Assembly (NCBI GenBank): GCA_025356445.1
Contig: JANXSZ010000022.1
Span: forward strand, 1-62,148
Reading direction: 5' to 3'
Length of the DNA: 62,148 bases
Origin: Betaproteobacteria bacterium
Lineage (GTDB): Bacteria; Pseudomonadota; Gammaproteobacteria; Burkholderiales; Burkholderiaceae_C
Shown: positions 36,118-44,911 of the stretch, piece after piece
Layout: the number at the start of each line of letters is the position of its first letter
Position numbering within the stretch: position 1 is the first letter of the stretch
Program-made: the position numbers and the translations under genes
The notes under the pieces: generated by a model
What the model was told of the DNA's origin: nothing
What the model saw: only the letters and a program-made list of their open reading frames with translations
Databases searched by the model: none

Positions 36118-37365
36118 CTAACCGGGCAAAAACAAGGATTGCAGGTCGCTTAAAAAATCAAAGCCTTTTTCTGTTGGCTTGATGCAGCCCACGCTGCGCT
36201 CTATCAGTCCTTTGGCTTCGCCTTCAGCCAAACCCCGCTGTATCGCCGTCATGGCTAGGCCAGTTCGCTCTGAAAATTGCAGTGCTTCGACACCTTCGCG
36301 CAGACGCAGCGCGTTCAGCATGTACTCGAAGGGCAAATCAGCACGGCTAATTTCTTCTTCTTTGGCCAGGGGATTGCCTCCCAAGGCGCGTTCCATGTAC
36401 AGCTTCGGTTCACGCAGGCGCACTTGTCGGATGACACGATGGGGGAAGCTGAGTTTGCTGTGAGCACCTGCACCGATGCCGAGGTAGTCGCCAAACTGCC
36501 AGTAATTCAGGTTATGCCAACAGCGGTGGCCAGGGTGGGCGTAGGCCGAGACTTCGTAGCGTTCCATGCCTTGCAAGCCTGTCAACTCGGTGATGCGGTC
36601 GAGCATGGCGTAGGCGTCGTCGTCTTCGGGGATGGTGGGCGGGTACTTGGCAAAGTAGGTGTTAGGCTCAATCGTCAGGTGGTAGATAGAGATGTGTTTA
36701 GGTGCCAGCGCAAAAGCCACCTGCATGTCCTGCTCTAAATTGTGTAGCGTTTGGCCGGGCAACGCGTACATAATGTCGAGGTTGAACGTGTCGAATGCGC
36801 TGGCGGCTTCTTCGACGGCTGCAATGGCTTGGGCGCGGTCGTGGACACGGCCCAGCGCTTTGAGGTGGTCGTCGTTGAAGCTTTGTACGCCGATGGAGAG
36901 GCGGTTGACGCCGGCGCTGCGAAAGGCGCGGAAGCGGTCTTTCTCGAAGGTGCCAGGGTTGGCCTCTAAGGTGATTTCACAGTCAGGCGTGAGCTTGAGG
37001 CGGGCGCGGATGCCACCCAGTAACTGGTCAATCGACTGGGGTGAAAACAGACTGGGGGTACCACCACCGATGAAGATGCTGTGTACGGTACGGCCCCAAA
37101 TCAGGGGCAAGGCGGATTCCAGATCAGCGTAGAGGGCATCAAGGTAGCGTTGCTCAGGGAGTTCCGCAGCGCTGTCACCAGGGCGAAACTCATGGGAGTT
37201 GAAATCGCAGTAAGGACACTTTTTAAGACACCAGGGCAAATGGATGTAAAGCGATAACGGCGGTAATGCAGGGAGTTGCAGCAGGCCGGGGCGCAGGTAG
37301 TGCTGCACGTCCTTCGGGATGAGTGGCTCCTGCGTGGCAGGATGAATGGTCAGGATGTCAGCCAT
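36118..37365 (-). CDS. hemW: Radical SAM protein HemW (coproporphyrinogen III oxidase-like)
   Basis: The 415-residue protein has the radical SAM cluster motif LPWCLKKCPYCDFNSHE (Cys-x3-Cys-x2-Cys, about 45-60), the SIFIGGGTPSLFSPQSIDQL segment and IGVQSFNDDHLKALGRVHD. A HemN C-terminal-like domain follows (about 300-410). This layout matches HemW, a heme chaperone, rather than true oxygen-independent HemN. It heads toward the tRNA and follows rdgB with a 16-base overlap, so hemW-rdgB-rph are one minus-strand unit. Confidence 0.92.
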   Translation of the reverse strand: MADILTIHPATQEPLIPKDVQHYLRPGLLQLPALPPLSLYIHLPWCLKKCPYCDFNSHEFRPGDSAAELPEQRYLDALYADLESALPLIWGRTVHSIFIGGGTPSLFSPQSIDQLLGGIRARLKLTPDCEITLEANPGTFEKDRFRAFRSAGVNRLSIGVQSFNDDHLKALGRVHDRAQAIAAVEEAASAFDTFNLDIMYALPGQTLHNLEQDMQVAFALAPKHISIYHLTIEPNTYFAKYPPTIPEDDDAYAMLDRITELTGLQGMERYEVSAYAHPGHRCWHNLNYWQFGDYLGIGAGAHSKLSFPHRVIRQVRLREPKLYMERALGGNPLAKEEEISRADLPFEYMLNALRLREGVEALQFSERTGLAMTAIQRGLAEGEAKGLIERSVGCIKPTEKGFDFLSDLQSLFLPG

Positions 37366-37955
37366 CGCGTGCGAATCAATTCCAGCATAGCTTGGGCAGC
37401 TTGGCCTCGGTGGCTGTGGGCGTTTTTAACGTCGGGAGACAGCTGAGCAAAGGTTTTGCCAAAAGAGGGGATGAACATCACCGGGTCAAAGCCGAAGCCC
37501 TCTAGACCAATCGGTTCACGGGTGATTTCACCAACAACACGACCTACGGCAATCAGTGGCTCGGGGTCTTGCGGGCTGCGTACAGCGACCAGGGTACTGA
37601 CCAGGGCGGCACGGCGGTTGGGTTCGTTCGCCATGTTCTCGAGCAAAGCGCGGACATTGTTGTCATCGCCTTTGGCATAACCAAACTGGGTGGCGTAAAA
37701 AGCAGTATCGACGCCGGGTAGCCCCCCGAAGGCATCGACGCACAAACCTGCATCGTCAGCCATGGCGGGCAGGCCACTGTGTTGTGAGGCGTGGCGGGCC
37801 TTAGTCAGGGCGTTTTCGACAAAGGTACGAAAGGGTTCTTCAGCTTCGCTGACACCCAACTGGCCTTGTGCTATCAGCGTGAGCCCGAGAGGGGCGAACA
37901 GGCTGTGCAGTTCGGCCAGCTTGCCGGCATTGTTGGAAGCAAGCACCAGCTTCAT
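37350..37955 (-). CDS. rdgB: RdgB/HAM1 non-canonical purine NTP pyrophosphatase
   Basis: The 201-residue protein has MKLVLASNNAGKLAELHSLF (substrate loop), AMADDAGLCVDAFGGLPGVD with the acidic metal ligands, and LEGFGFDPVMFIPSFGKTFA. RdgB hydrolyses ITP, dITP and XTP to monophosphates, keeping deaminated purines out of nucleic acids. It sits between rph and hemW, a common betaproteobacterial order, and overlaps hemW by 16 bases. Confidence 0.96.
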   Translation of the reverse strand: MKLVLASNNAGKLAELHSLFAPLGLTLIAQGQLGVSEAEEPFRTFVENALTKARHASQHSGLPAMADDAGLCVDAFGGLPGVDTAFYATQFGYAKGDDNNVRALLENMANEPNRRAALVSTLVAVRSPQDPEPLIAVGRVVGEITREPIGLEGFGFDPVMFIPSFGKTFAQLSPDVKNAHSHRGQAAQAMLELIRTRWLTS

Positions 37956-38004
37956 GACACCCCCATCAAACAGACTCTGTGTGCAATATGAATGGTCATT
38001 GTTT

Positions 38005-38020
38005 GCTATTATTTTTGAAG
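38005..38020. repeat. Half-copy of the palindromic element at the rph stop codon
   Basis: GCTATTATTTTTGAAG has the left arm and A/T centre of the element, but its right arm is degraded. On the minus strand the TAA stop of rph (38009-38011) lies within it, similar to the ureF stop at 33651. Confidence 0.35.
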
Positions 38021-38818
38021 TTTCTGGGCAAGTGCTGTTTGCTGCAAGGCGATCAATTCGGCGATGCCACTTTCGGCCAGCGCGAGCAAAGCGTTCATCT
38101 GCGCACGGGTGAACGCCACACCCTCTGCTGTACCCTGTACTTCCACAAAATGACCGGCACCGGTCATCACCACGTTCATGTCGGTATCGCAGCGGGAATC
38201 TTCGGTGTATTCCAGATCAAGCAAGGCTTGCTCACCTAGCAGCCCCACCGATATGGCGGCGACGGCACCGATGATGGGAGACTCTTTCAATTTCCCACTG
38301 ACAAGCAGCGCGTTAACAGCATCTTGAGCTGCGACAAAAGCGCCGGTGATGCTGGCGGTGCGGGTGCCACCGTCCGCCTGAAGCACGTCGCAATCGAGGT
38401 GGATGGTGCGCTCACCGAGTTTTTTCAGGTCGAAAACAGCTCTCATCGAGCGACCAATCAGCCGCTGGATTTCTTGCGTGCGGCCGCTTTGTTTGCCACG
38501 TGCAGCCTCACGGTCGCTCCGTGTATGGGTGGCGCGAGGCAACATGCCGTATTCGGCAGTGACCCACCCTTCGCCACTGCCCTTTTTATGACCGGGCACT
38601 TTTTCTTCCACCGAAGCGGTACAAAGCACTTTGGTCTGACCAAACTCAATCAACACCGAGCCTTCGGCGTGGATGGTGTAGGCCCTGGTGATACGAACGG
38701 GACGCAGTTGATCAGAAGCACGGGAGCCGCGAAGCGAAGAAGCTGTTGCTGAAGAAAAAATGGTGCCAGCGGCACCAGAAACAGAAGATGAGATAACAGA
38801 GGAACTGGCAGAAAACAT
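38009..38818 (-). CDS. rph: Ribonuclease PH with N-terminal extension
   Basis: The core of this 269-residue protein is typical RNase [42 protein letters not shown] (phosphate-binding Arg/Thr region), [20 protein letters not shown] and [20 protein letters not shown]. It trims tRNA 3' ends by phosphorolysis. About 27 residues, mostly Ser, Ala, Thr and Gly, precede the usual start and no nearer start codon or ribosome site is obvious. The extension may be real or translation may begin at a non-standard codon. The stop lies inside a degraded repeat. Confidence 0.93.
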   Translation of the reverse strand: MFSASSSVISSSVSGAAGTIFSSATASSLRGSRASDQLRPVRITRAYTIHAEGSVLIEFGQTKVLCTASVEEKVPGHKKGSGEGWVTAEYGMLPRATHTRSDREAARGKQSGRTQEIQRLIGRSMRAVFDLKKLGERTIHLDCDVLQADGGTRTASITGAFVAAQDAVNALLVSGKLKESPIIGAVAAISVGLLGEQALLDLEYTEDSRCDTDMNVVMTGAGHFVEVQGTAEGVAFTRAQMNALLALAESGIAELIALQQTALAQKLQK

Positions 38819-38854
38819 GGTGAGCGGTTTTTGGGTTTTGAAGCGCTGTACCGC

Positions 38855-39760
38855 TCAGATTTTGGTTTTTTTGGCTGCACCGCGCCGAATGGCTTCGTTG
38901 ATTTCAGCAATGCTGCGCTCAATGGCGGCATCATCCAAGTCGTCCTCAAAGCCATCCATACCTGCTTGGATGGTGGTGGCAAACCCACCCCCACCCAAAC
39001 CGTCAGTAGATACACCTCGGCTGGAGTCAAAATGATCTGGGGTTTCCCATTCAACGGCGATGGCGGTCACGTTATCGCTGCGCTCGCCGGCTTTGCGCAA
39101 CGCACGCTCGACCAGCTCGGGCACCGCATCGGTCACGGACAAATCGGTGAGCTGTTGAACGATATCGGCATCACTGACATGGTCCCAAAGCCCATCGGAA
39201 CAAAGCATGATTTTGTCACGGTGTTGGAGGAGTACGGGCCCCACCACTTCAAACACGGGCTTGGACGGCGAGCCAAGACAAGTGAACAAGATATTGCGGT
39301 TGATCGCGTCGAGTGGCAAGCTGCTCATGTCCCTGTGCTCAGCGTACGAATGGTCGCGGGTACGGGTCAGCAAAGCGCCATCGCGCACCACATACAGCCG
39401 CGAATCGCCACAGTGAATCCAATGGGCAGCACCGTTTTGCAAAATGGCGCCAACAAGCGTGGTACGGGGGGTGTCCAGCATGCCGCACTCGCTGGCGTAG
39501 CGCAGGATGTGGTGATGGGCCGCCATCAATGCCGTGGTCAAAAACTCAGCAACATCGGACACCACAGGTTTGGCCCGTTTTTGGTAAAGCGCCGCAATGG
39601 TTTGAAGTGCGAGTTGGGCTGCCACTTCACCTTCAGGGTGTCCACCCATGCCATCGGCCAACAAAAACAGACCCGACTCGCGGGTGTAGCAGTAGCCCAT
39701 ACGGTCTTCATTTTTCTCACGGCCGCCCCTGCGGCTGACCTGGAAAACTGAAAACTTCAT
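38855..39760 (-). CDS. PP2C-type serine/threonine phosphatase
   Basis: The 301-residue protein has the PP2C metal-binding motifs GREKNEDRMGY (first Asp), LLADGMGGHPEGEVAAQLAL, LCSDGLWDHVSDADIVQQL and SDNVTAIAVEW. These place the Mg/Mn-dependent catalytic site within about residues 10-240, and the last 60 residues are a variable tail. Its start overlaps the kinase stop by 4 bases, so the pair should be made together and oppose each other. It lies 37 bases upstream of rph. Confidence 0.94.
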   Translation of the reverse strand: MKFSVFQVSRRGGREKNEDRMGYCYTRESGLFLLADGMGGHPEGEVAAQLALQTIAALYQKRAKPVVSDVAEFLTTALMAAHHHILRYASECGMLDTPRTTLVGAILQNGAAHWIHCGDSRLYVVRDGALLTRTRDHSYAEHRDMSSLPLDAINRNILFTCLGSPSKPVFEVVGPVLLQHRDKIMLCSDGLWDHVSDADIVQQLTDLSVTDAVPELVERALRKAGERSDNVTAIAVEWETPDHFDSSRGVSTDGLGGGGFATTIQAGMDGFEDDLDDAAIERSIAEINEAIRRGAAKKTKI

Positions 39761-40764
39761 TTCGTTTTGTTACCCGTACCCGCAACCCGGCGCATATTTT
39801 TCTTGGTGTCACTGACCATGGCATCAAACTGCACGCGCATTTTTTCGGCAACAGAAAGCTTGGTGTATTTGCGTTCACCTTCACGGCTGAGTTCTTTTTG
39901 GAGCGCAAACACAGACTGCGGACGCTCCAGGGCATCCAGTGACATGCACCACTCAACCACTTCAATCAGGTTATCGGAATACACGCCACGCAAGCGCGAC
40001 AGCGACAGGGTAAGCCGGTCTTTTTCCAGCCGTTGCGGTGCATCATTGGGCGGATAGCCTTGCATACAGGCGTATATGCAGGCGCCAATCGCGTAAATAT
40101 CGGTCCATGGTCCCATGGCGGTGTCACGGCGGTACATCTCAGGCGCAGCAAAGCCTGGCGTGTACATCGGACGGATGAAGTTGCCCTCTTTGCTCAGTAC
40201 TTCGCGAGCTGCGCCGAAGTCGATCATCACGGCTTTATTTTCGTCGGTGATGAAGATGTTGGCGGGCTTAATGTCCAGATGCAGCATCTTGTGCTGGTGC
40301 ACGATGCGCAAACCGCGCAGAATTTCATCAAACAAGGAACGGATGGTAGATTCGCGGAAGACCTTTTGTTTTTTAAGGTCACGCGCAGTGATGATGAAAT
40401 CTTGCAGGGTTCCACCCTCCAAAAAGTTCATCACCATATAAACAGTTTCGTTCTCACGGAAAAAATTCAGCACGCTCACTACAGAGGCATGGGAAATTTG
40501 GGCAAGGGAACGGCCTTCTTCAAAGAAGCTCTTCAGGCCTAAGCGGTACAACGAGAGCTTTTCAGGTTGCACCTGAGGCAATAGCTCACCAGGTGCACGC
40601 GTTGCCAGCGAAGTTGGCATGTACTCTTTGATGGCGACTTCTTGGCCTTGTTTGTCCAGAGCCAAGTACACCAGACCAAAGCCGCCTGCGGACAGCTTTT
40701 TGACGACTTTATAGCCCCCAATCAGGGTATCAGGGGGAAGCGATGCTGGTTTTACCTTTGACAT
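39757..40764 (-). CDS. Eukaryotic-type serine/threonine protein kinase
   Basis: Starting at 40764 gives a 335-residue protein beginning MSKVKPASLPPDTLIGGYKV; an ATG at 40815 is in frame but less likely. Kinase motifs are complete: glycine loop LSAGGFGLVYLAL, VAIKEYMP lysine, HLDIKPANIFI catalytic loop, DFGAAR metal motif and APEMYRR after the activation segment. The catalytic loop reads HLD in place of HRD, so it is a non-RD kinase that may not need activation-loop phosphorylation. No membrane segment is seen. It is coupled by a 4-base overlap to the PP2C phosphatase and divergent from yicC. Confidence 0.92.
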   Translation of the reverse strand: MSKVKPASLPPDTLIGGYKVVKKLSAGGFGLVYLALDKQGQEVAIKEYMPTSLATRAPGELLPQVQPEKLSLYRLGLKSFFEEGRSLAQISHASVVSVLNFFRENETVYMVMNFLEGGTLQDFIITARDLKKQKVFRESTIRSLFDEILRGLRIVHQHKMLHLDIKPANIFITDENKAVMIDFGAAREVLSKEGNFIRPMYTPGFAAPEMYRRDTAMGPWTDIYAIGACIYACMQGYPPNDAPQRLEKDRLTLSLSRLRGVYSDNLIEVVEWCMSLDALERPQSVFALQKELSREGERKYTKLSVAEKMRVQFDAMVSDTKKNMRRVAGTGNKTK

Positions 40765-40867
40765 AATCACGTGAGTGGAAACTGTTCTCACAGCGCACGA
40801 AAATTTCCGCTGCAAGTGCCAAAGTTTCGCCAGAATTTCCTGTTTTTATAACCATCTAAAGAGCTAA

Positions 40868-41836
40868 ATGCCAGTTTACAGCATGACGGGTTATGCCAGT
40901 GCGCAAACCCACGCCGCACCACCCACTGAAGGTACAACGGGTGGTGGAGCCACCCCATCAGTGGGATCCAGCGGCTTTGTCGCTGTGCCAGCCAACAGCG
41001 CCCCTCTTGTCAGGCTAGGGATCGAGTTACGCTCCGTCAACAGCCGCTTTCTGGACATTGCATTTCGCCTACCGGACGAACTGCGCCAGTACGAACCGGC
41101 CCTGCGTGACCTGATTCAAACCCACTGCAAGCGAGGCAAGGTGGAATTGCGCGCCAACTTGGAAAATACAGCAACCAGCGCAGTATCAGAACCCTCCCCG
41201 CGTTTGTTGCAGCGCTTGTCCATGCTGCAAGGCAAAGTACAAAGCTGGCTACCCGACGTCACGCCCCTCAGCGTGGTGGATGTGTTGCGTCTGTCAGCGT
41301 CTGAAAGTGCAGCCCCTAAAGACTGGGGGCCGGAAATCGTCGCGCTGGGTACCACCGTGATCACTGATTTACTGCAATCACGCCAACGCGAAGGCGAGCG
41401 TTTGGCCACCATGCTAAAAGAGCGTCTGGTGTCATTACACACACTCGTGCAGCAAGCCAGTCCACTGGTGCCACAGCTGATGGAACAACAACGCTTGCGT
41501 TTTCTTGAACGCTGGAAAGAAGCCTTGAACTTGGCCGATGCGCATGCACTGCCCGACACCGCACGTGAGCGCGCACTGACAGAGGCCGCCGCCTTTGCCA
41601 TTCGCGTGGATGTCTCAGAAGAACTCACTCGCCTGGGTTCACACCTTGAAGAGATTGGGCGTTTGCTGACCAAGGGCGGGGAGATGGGTAAGCGGCTTGA
41701 CTTCTTGATCCAGGAATTGCACCGTGAAGCCAATACCTTGGGTTCCAAGTCTGCCGTGCTGGAAATGACACGTATCAGCGTGGACATGAAGGTTTTGATT
41801 GAACAAATGCGCGAACAGGTGCAGAACATAGAGTAA
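40868..41836 (+). CDS. yicC: YicC-family endoribonuclease
   Basis: The 322-residue protein opens MPVYSMTGYASAQ and has SRFLDIAFRLPDELRQYEPA and CKRGKVELRANLE, the YicC N-terminal domain, and the C-terminal GKRLDFLIQELHREANTLGS. These are the family hallmarks of a stress-induced endoribonuclease. A stretch of about 25 Gly/Thr/Ala-rich residues (about 15-40) is inserted after the first motif compared with what I remember of the family. A hairpin without a T-run follows at 41845-41866. Confidence 0.93.
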   Translation: MPVYSMTGYASAQTHAAPPTEGTTGGGATPSVGSSGFVAVPANSAPLVRLGIELRSVNSRFLDIAFRLPDELRQYEPALRDLIQTHCKRGKVELRANLENTATSAVSEPSPRLLQRLSMLQGKVQSWLPDVTPLSVVDVLRLSASESAAPKDWGPEIVALGTTVITDLLQSRQREGERLATMLKERLVSLHTLVQQASPLVPQLMEQQRLRFLERWKEALNLADAHALPDTARERALTEAAAFAIRVDVSEELTRLGSHLEEIGRLLTKGGEMGKRLDFLIQELHREANTLGSKSAVLEMTRISVDMKVLIEQMREQVQNIE

Positions 41837-41844
41837 GGTTTTTT

Positions 41845-41866
41845 GGGGTGTCTTACCACCCCAAAG
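41845..41866. other. Hairpin after yicC
   Basis: TTGGGGTG-TCTTAC-CACCCCAA forms a perfect 8-bp stem with a 6-base loop just after the yicC stop, in a 166-base gap before the convergent receiver gene. A T-run precedes it on this strand and no T-run follows on either strand. Simple rho-independent termination is therefore not clearly supported. Confidence 0.35.
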
Positions 41867-42002
41867 CAGCATCTGGCCATGGCTACATAACCGGTCTACA
41901 TCTCAAGTCAGTGGAAATCGGGGAGATATACGCATCTCCCGTCCCCACCGTCCAGTCCCAAACGTCTCCGGTCGATGCCGCGAGACGAAAACGCTGCTCG
42001 GT

Positions 42003-42542
42003 CTAAGAATTCTTTTGCAGCACGACCTCACCATGGGGTCCCCATTCAACTTTCGTGATACCTGGTTCAAGTTCTTCCAGACGGCGCAGTTCCAATTCGC
42101 TCGCACTGATCTCCCCAAACCCAACTCTAGCGACATCCGCAAGTTCCCGTTCGAACCTGGCCTGCGATGCACGTTCCAACGCCAGCTTGACCTGCTCGAT
42201 AAAGTCCTGTTCTTGCCATGGTTTCACGATGTAGCGGAATATTTCTACCTCATTCACCGCACGCATCAAAGTTTCAAAGTCGGACGATGCACTCAGAATA
42301 AGACGCACTGCATAGGGCTGTATGGAACGCACCAAATGAAGAAACTCGACGCCTGTCATCAGCGGCATGCGGTAGTCAGAAATAACCACGTCAAAGGCGC
42401 ACTCCCTCAACATGCCCAGCGCAACCTCAGGCTCTGTCGCAGACTCCACACAGAGCTCAGAACCGAACCCCGAACGGAGAATTCGCTTGACAGCTGACAA
42501 CACGTGAGGCTCGTCATCCAGCAGCAATATCCTTGGCATCAT
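42003..42542 (-). CDS. Single-receiver response regulator with short C-terminal extension
   Basis: The 179-residue protein has a receiver domain (about 1-120; RILLLDDEPHVLSAVKRILR, phospho-Asp in VVISDYRMPLMTGVEFL, Lys in YIVKPWQEQD) and a 55-residue helical tail with no recognisable output. Its start overlaps the stop of the REC-HD-GYP gene by 4 bases. It is the last gene of a six-gene signalling operon and may act as a phosphate sink or an adaptor. Confidence 0.9.
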   Translation of the reverse strand: MMPRILLLDDEPHVLSAVKRILRSGFGSELCVESATEPEVALGMLRECAFDVVISDYRMPLMTGVEFLHLVRSIQPYAVRLILSASSDFETLMRAVNEVEIFRYIVKPWQEQDFIEQVKLALERASQARFERELADVARVGFGEISASELELRRLEELEPGITKVEWGPHGEVVLQKNS

Positions 42543-43909
42543 GGCCTCCGCTGTGGCTTGATAGGCAGTATCAACTTGGCGCCATCCCGGCGCTCACGTA
42601 AACGCAGACGCTGGATCAGCTCGACAGTCAGGACATGATCAGCGGCCAGCAGAACGACACCTTCGCTGGAAACCAGATCACGGCTCAGCACCATACCGAC
42701 CTGCAAATCAGGTGTCGCGGTCATGATCGGTGGCAATTCAGCAACCGGAGCAGCCTGCATCAACACCTGCAAAAATACATCAACCACCTCTGGATCAAAC
42801 TGCGTTCCTCGACCTCGGGCAATCAGCGCCCGTGCTTCGGAGGCATTCAATGCAGTCAGGCTCAAATGACCAATCTGCAGATCGTCATAGGTGTCGGCAA
42901 CTGCCAGAATACGTGCCCCCAGAGGAATGGCCTCCCCTGAAAGACCATCTGGATCGCCCTTTCCGTCGTGGCGTTCGTGGTGGCTTCGAATCAGTGTCGA
43001 AACGGCATGCATGTCGTCCATGGTGATCAACGCTTGTTCACCCAAAATGGCGTGTTTTCTGTAAAGCACCATTTCTGGTTCAGACAGGCGTGGCACCGGT
43101 CGCGCCAGCAAGCTGTCGGGCAAGCTGATCTGTCCAATGTCGTGCATAAGACCCGCGATGAAAAGGTCATGTTGCTCAGCGTCGCTTAAACCCATGGCTC
43201 GCGCGGTCTTGCGTGCGAGATCCGCCACCCGCCGGGAATGACCCGAAAGCTGGCCACCGCGCCACTCCATCAACTGGGAAAACACCTTGATCGACGTCAC
43301 GTAGTTTTTTTTCAGTTTTTGGCTAAGCTGTAGTAACTCCTGCGTCCGACTGGCAACCTTCTCCTCCAGTGTGACATTGAGTTCGGTCAAGGCCTGATTA
43401 CTGTCCTGAAGCAGGACTTCCAGTCTGGTTTTTTCCCGTGCCAGCGCATGGTGTTCAAATATTTGCTTGGCCGTTGCAAGAATCTCGGCGTCATCCCAAG
43501 GCTTGGTGATGTAGCGAAAAACCTGACCACTGTTGATGGCTGAAATAGTTGATTTGATATCTGAGTAGCCCGTCAGCAAAACCCTCGTCGTTTGCGGCCA
43601 GCGCTTGCGTACCTGCTCCAACAGTTGCGCCCCATCCATTCCTGGCATGCGCATGTCGGAAAATATAAGATCCACGGGCTCGTTTTCCAGAAACGCTATG
43701 GCTTCCAGACCACCTGTTGCCGTCGAAACAACATAGCCGCTTCCCCTGAACAGGCGCTTCAGTGACGCAACGATATTCGGCTCATCGTCGACACACAGTA
43801 TTCGCCATGCGGGAGCTACCGACATCGCTTGCGCTTGCAAGTCGAGAGCATTGGCACCAGCTGGCTGCGGTGTGGCTTCAGATTCATTCAATTCAGTCAA
43901 TCCATTCAC
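42539..43909 (-). CDS. Receiver-HD-GYP-type response regulator
   Basis: The 456-residue protein has an N-terminal receiver (about 35-155; phospho-Asp in LIFSDMRMPGMDGAQLL), a coiled linker (160-205), and an HD-GYP domain (about 205-370; HSRRVADLARKTARAMGLSD, LMHDIGQISLPDSLLA, RSHHERHDGKGDPDGLSG). The signature reads GDP rather than GYP, a variation that may or may not affect cyclic-di-GMP hydrolysis; the metal-binding HD and HHE residues remain. About 85 residues with an extra small beta domain follow. It is probably a c-di-GMP phosphodiesterase or sensor controlled by the neighbouring kinase, whose stop lies 3 bases upstream. Confidence 0.9.
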   Translation of the reverse strand: MNGLTELNESEATPQPAGANALDLQAQAMSVAPAWRILCVDDEPNIVASLKRLFRGSGYVVSTATGGLEAIAFLENEPVDLIFSDMRMPGMDGAQLLEQVRKRWPQTTRVLLTGYSDIKSTISAINSGQVFRYITKPWDDAEILATAKQIFEHHALAREKTRLEVLLQDSNQALTELNVTLEEKVASRTQELLQLSQKLKKNYVTSIKVFSQLMEWRGGQLSGHSRRVADLARKTARAMGLSDAEQHDLFIAGLMHDIGQISLPDSLLARPVPRLSEPEMVLYRKHAILGEQALITMDDMHAVSTLIRSHHERHDGKGDPDGLSGEAIPLGARILAVADTYDDLQIGHLSLTALNASEARALIARGRGTQFDPEVVDVFLQVLMQAAPVAELPPIMTATPDLQVGMVLSRDLVSSEGVVLLAADHVLTVELIQRLRLRERRDGAKLILPIKPQRRP

Positions 43910-43912
43910 AGG

Positions 43913-44911
43913 CTAGCCCTCTTCAATGTGATGAACAGGCAGCGTCACCCGAAAACGGGTTCCAGTGCCCACTTCGCTGGTGACATCAATCTGTCCATGG
44001 TGTTTTTTCACGATGCCGTAAGACAAAGACAAACCAAGACCAGTGCCTTTGCCAACAGGTTTAGTGGTGAAGAAGGGATCAAAGATACGACTCAGGTTTT
44101 CCTGCGCAATTCCACCTCCATCGTCCTGTATTTCAATCCACACCTGCTCATCCTGAGTGCCAGTGCGAATGGTGATGGTCCCCCGTTCACGCTGGATTGA
44201 GTGCGCCGCATTGACCAGCAGGTTCATGAAGACCTGGTTCAATTCAGAGGGAAGACATTCGATGTCCGGAACATCACCATAGAGCTTCACGACATCGGCT
44301 TGGTACTTGATTTCGTTGTTCACAATGTTCAAGGTTGAATCAATACCGTGGTGAATATCGGCCCGAACCCATTTCTGTGAGGTATCCACGCGGGAGAAAT
44401 CCTTCAGGTTCTGCACGATGTTACGCACCCTGGATATGCCATCCCGGGATTCGTTCATCAGCGTCGGAATATCCTCCTTCAGGAAATCAAGTTCAATTTT
44501 TACCCGCAGCATCTGAAGCCGGGCAAGGATCGGTGAACCGGCCAAAGCAGCCTCAGCTTCCTCATAAGCCTGGAGCATCTGGAACAGATCCCCAAGATAG
44601 CGCTCCAATGTGGTGAAGTTGGAGAAGATGAAGCCGATGGGGTTGTTGATTTCATGGGCCACGCCTGCAGCCAGCTGACCGATGGAGGCCAGTTTTTCCG
44701 ATTGCATCAGCTTGTCCTGAGCGTCAGAAAGCCTGGCATTCAACTGTTTCAATTCCTCATTGGCACGCAGCAGTTCCCGTACGCGGTCGTCCATCGCGTC
44801 ATCTTCGTGTGGAGACTGAACATTGAAGTCCATGACGGCACTTCCGGACGAACTCTGAGGTGTGTTCATGATCGGCTTTCTATCCGAGGAGGGCGGTACA
44901 AACATGCTCAT
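43913..44911 (-). CDS. Soluble sensor histidine kinase
   Basis: The 332-residue protein has no membrane helix. A coiled coil (about 40-75; [20 protein letters not shown]) leads into HisKA with [20 protein letters not shown] (phospho-His in HEINNP) and an HATPase domain with [36 protein letters not shown] and [20 protein letters not shown]. The chosen start at 44911 has a GGAAAG ribosome site and overlaps the HDOD gene by 32 bases; an ATG at 44869 is an alternative. It likely phosphorylates the receivers in the same operon. Confidence 0.9.
   Translation of the reverse strand: MSMFVPPSSDRKPIMNTPQSSSGSAVMDFNVQSPHEDDAMDDRVRELLRANEELKQLNARLSDAQDKLMQSEKLASIGQLAAGVAHEINNPIGFIFSNFTTLERYLGDLFQMLQAYEEAEAALAGSPILARLQMLRVKIELDFLKEDIPTLMNESRDGISRVRNIVQNLKDFSRVDTSQKWVRADIHHGIDSTLNIVNNEIKYQADVVKLYGDVPDIECLPSELNQVFMNLLVNAAHSIQRERGTITIRTGTQDEQVWIEIQDDGGGIAQENLSRIFDPFFTTKPVGKGTGLGLSLSYGIVKKHHGQIDVTSEVGTGTRFRVTLPVHHIEEG

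Noticed and set aside
36118-37365. Oxygen-independent coproporphyrinogen oxidase HemN
   Set aside because: Length near 415 residues, the Cys motif context and the position beside rdgB fit HemW, which is not the heme-synthesis enzyme.
41845-41866. Terminator after yicC
   Set aside because: The 8-bp stem is real but no T-run follows on either strand; kept only as a hairpin.
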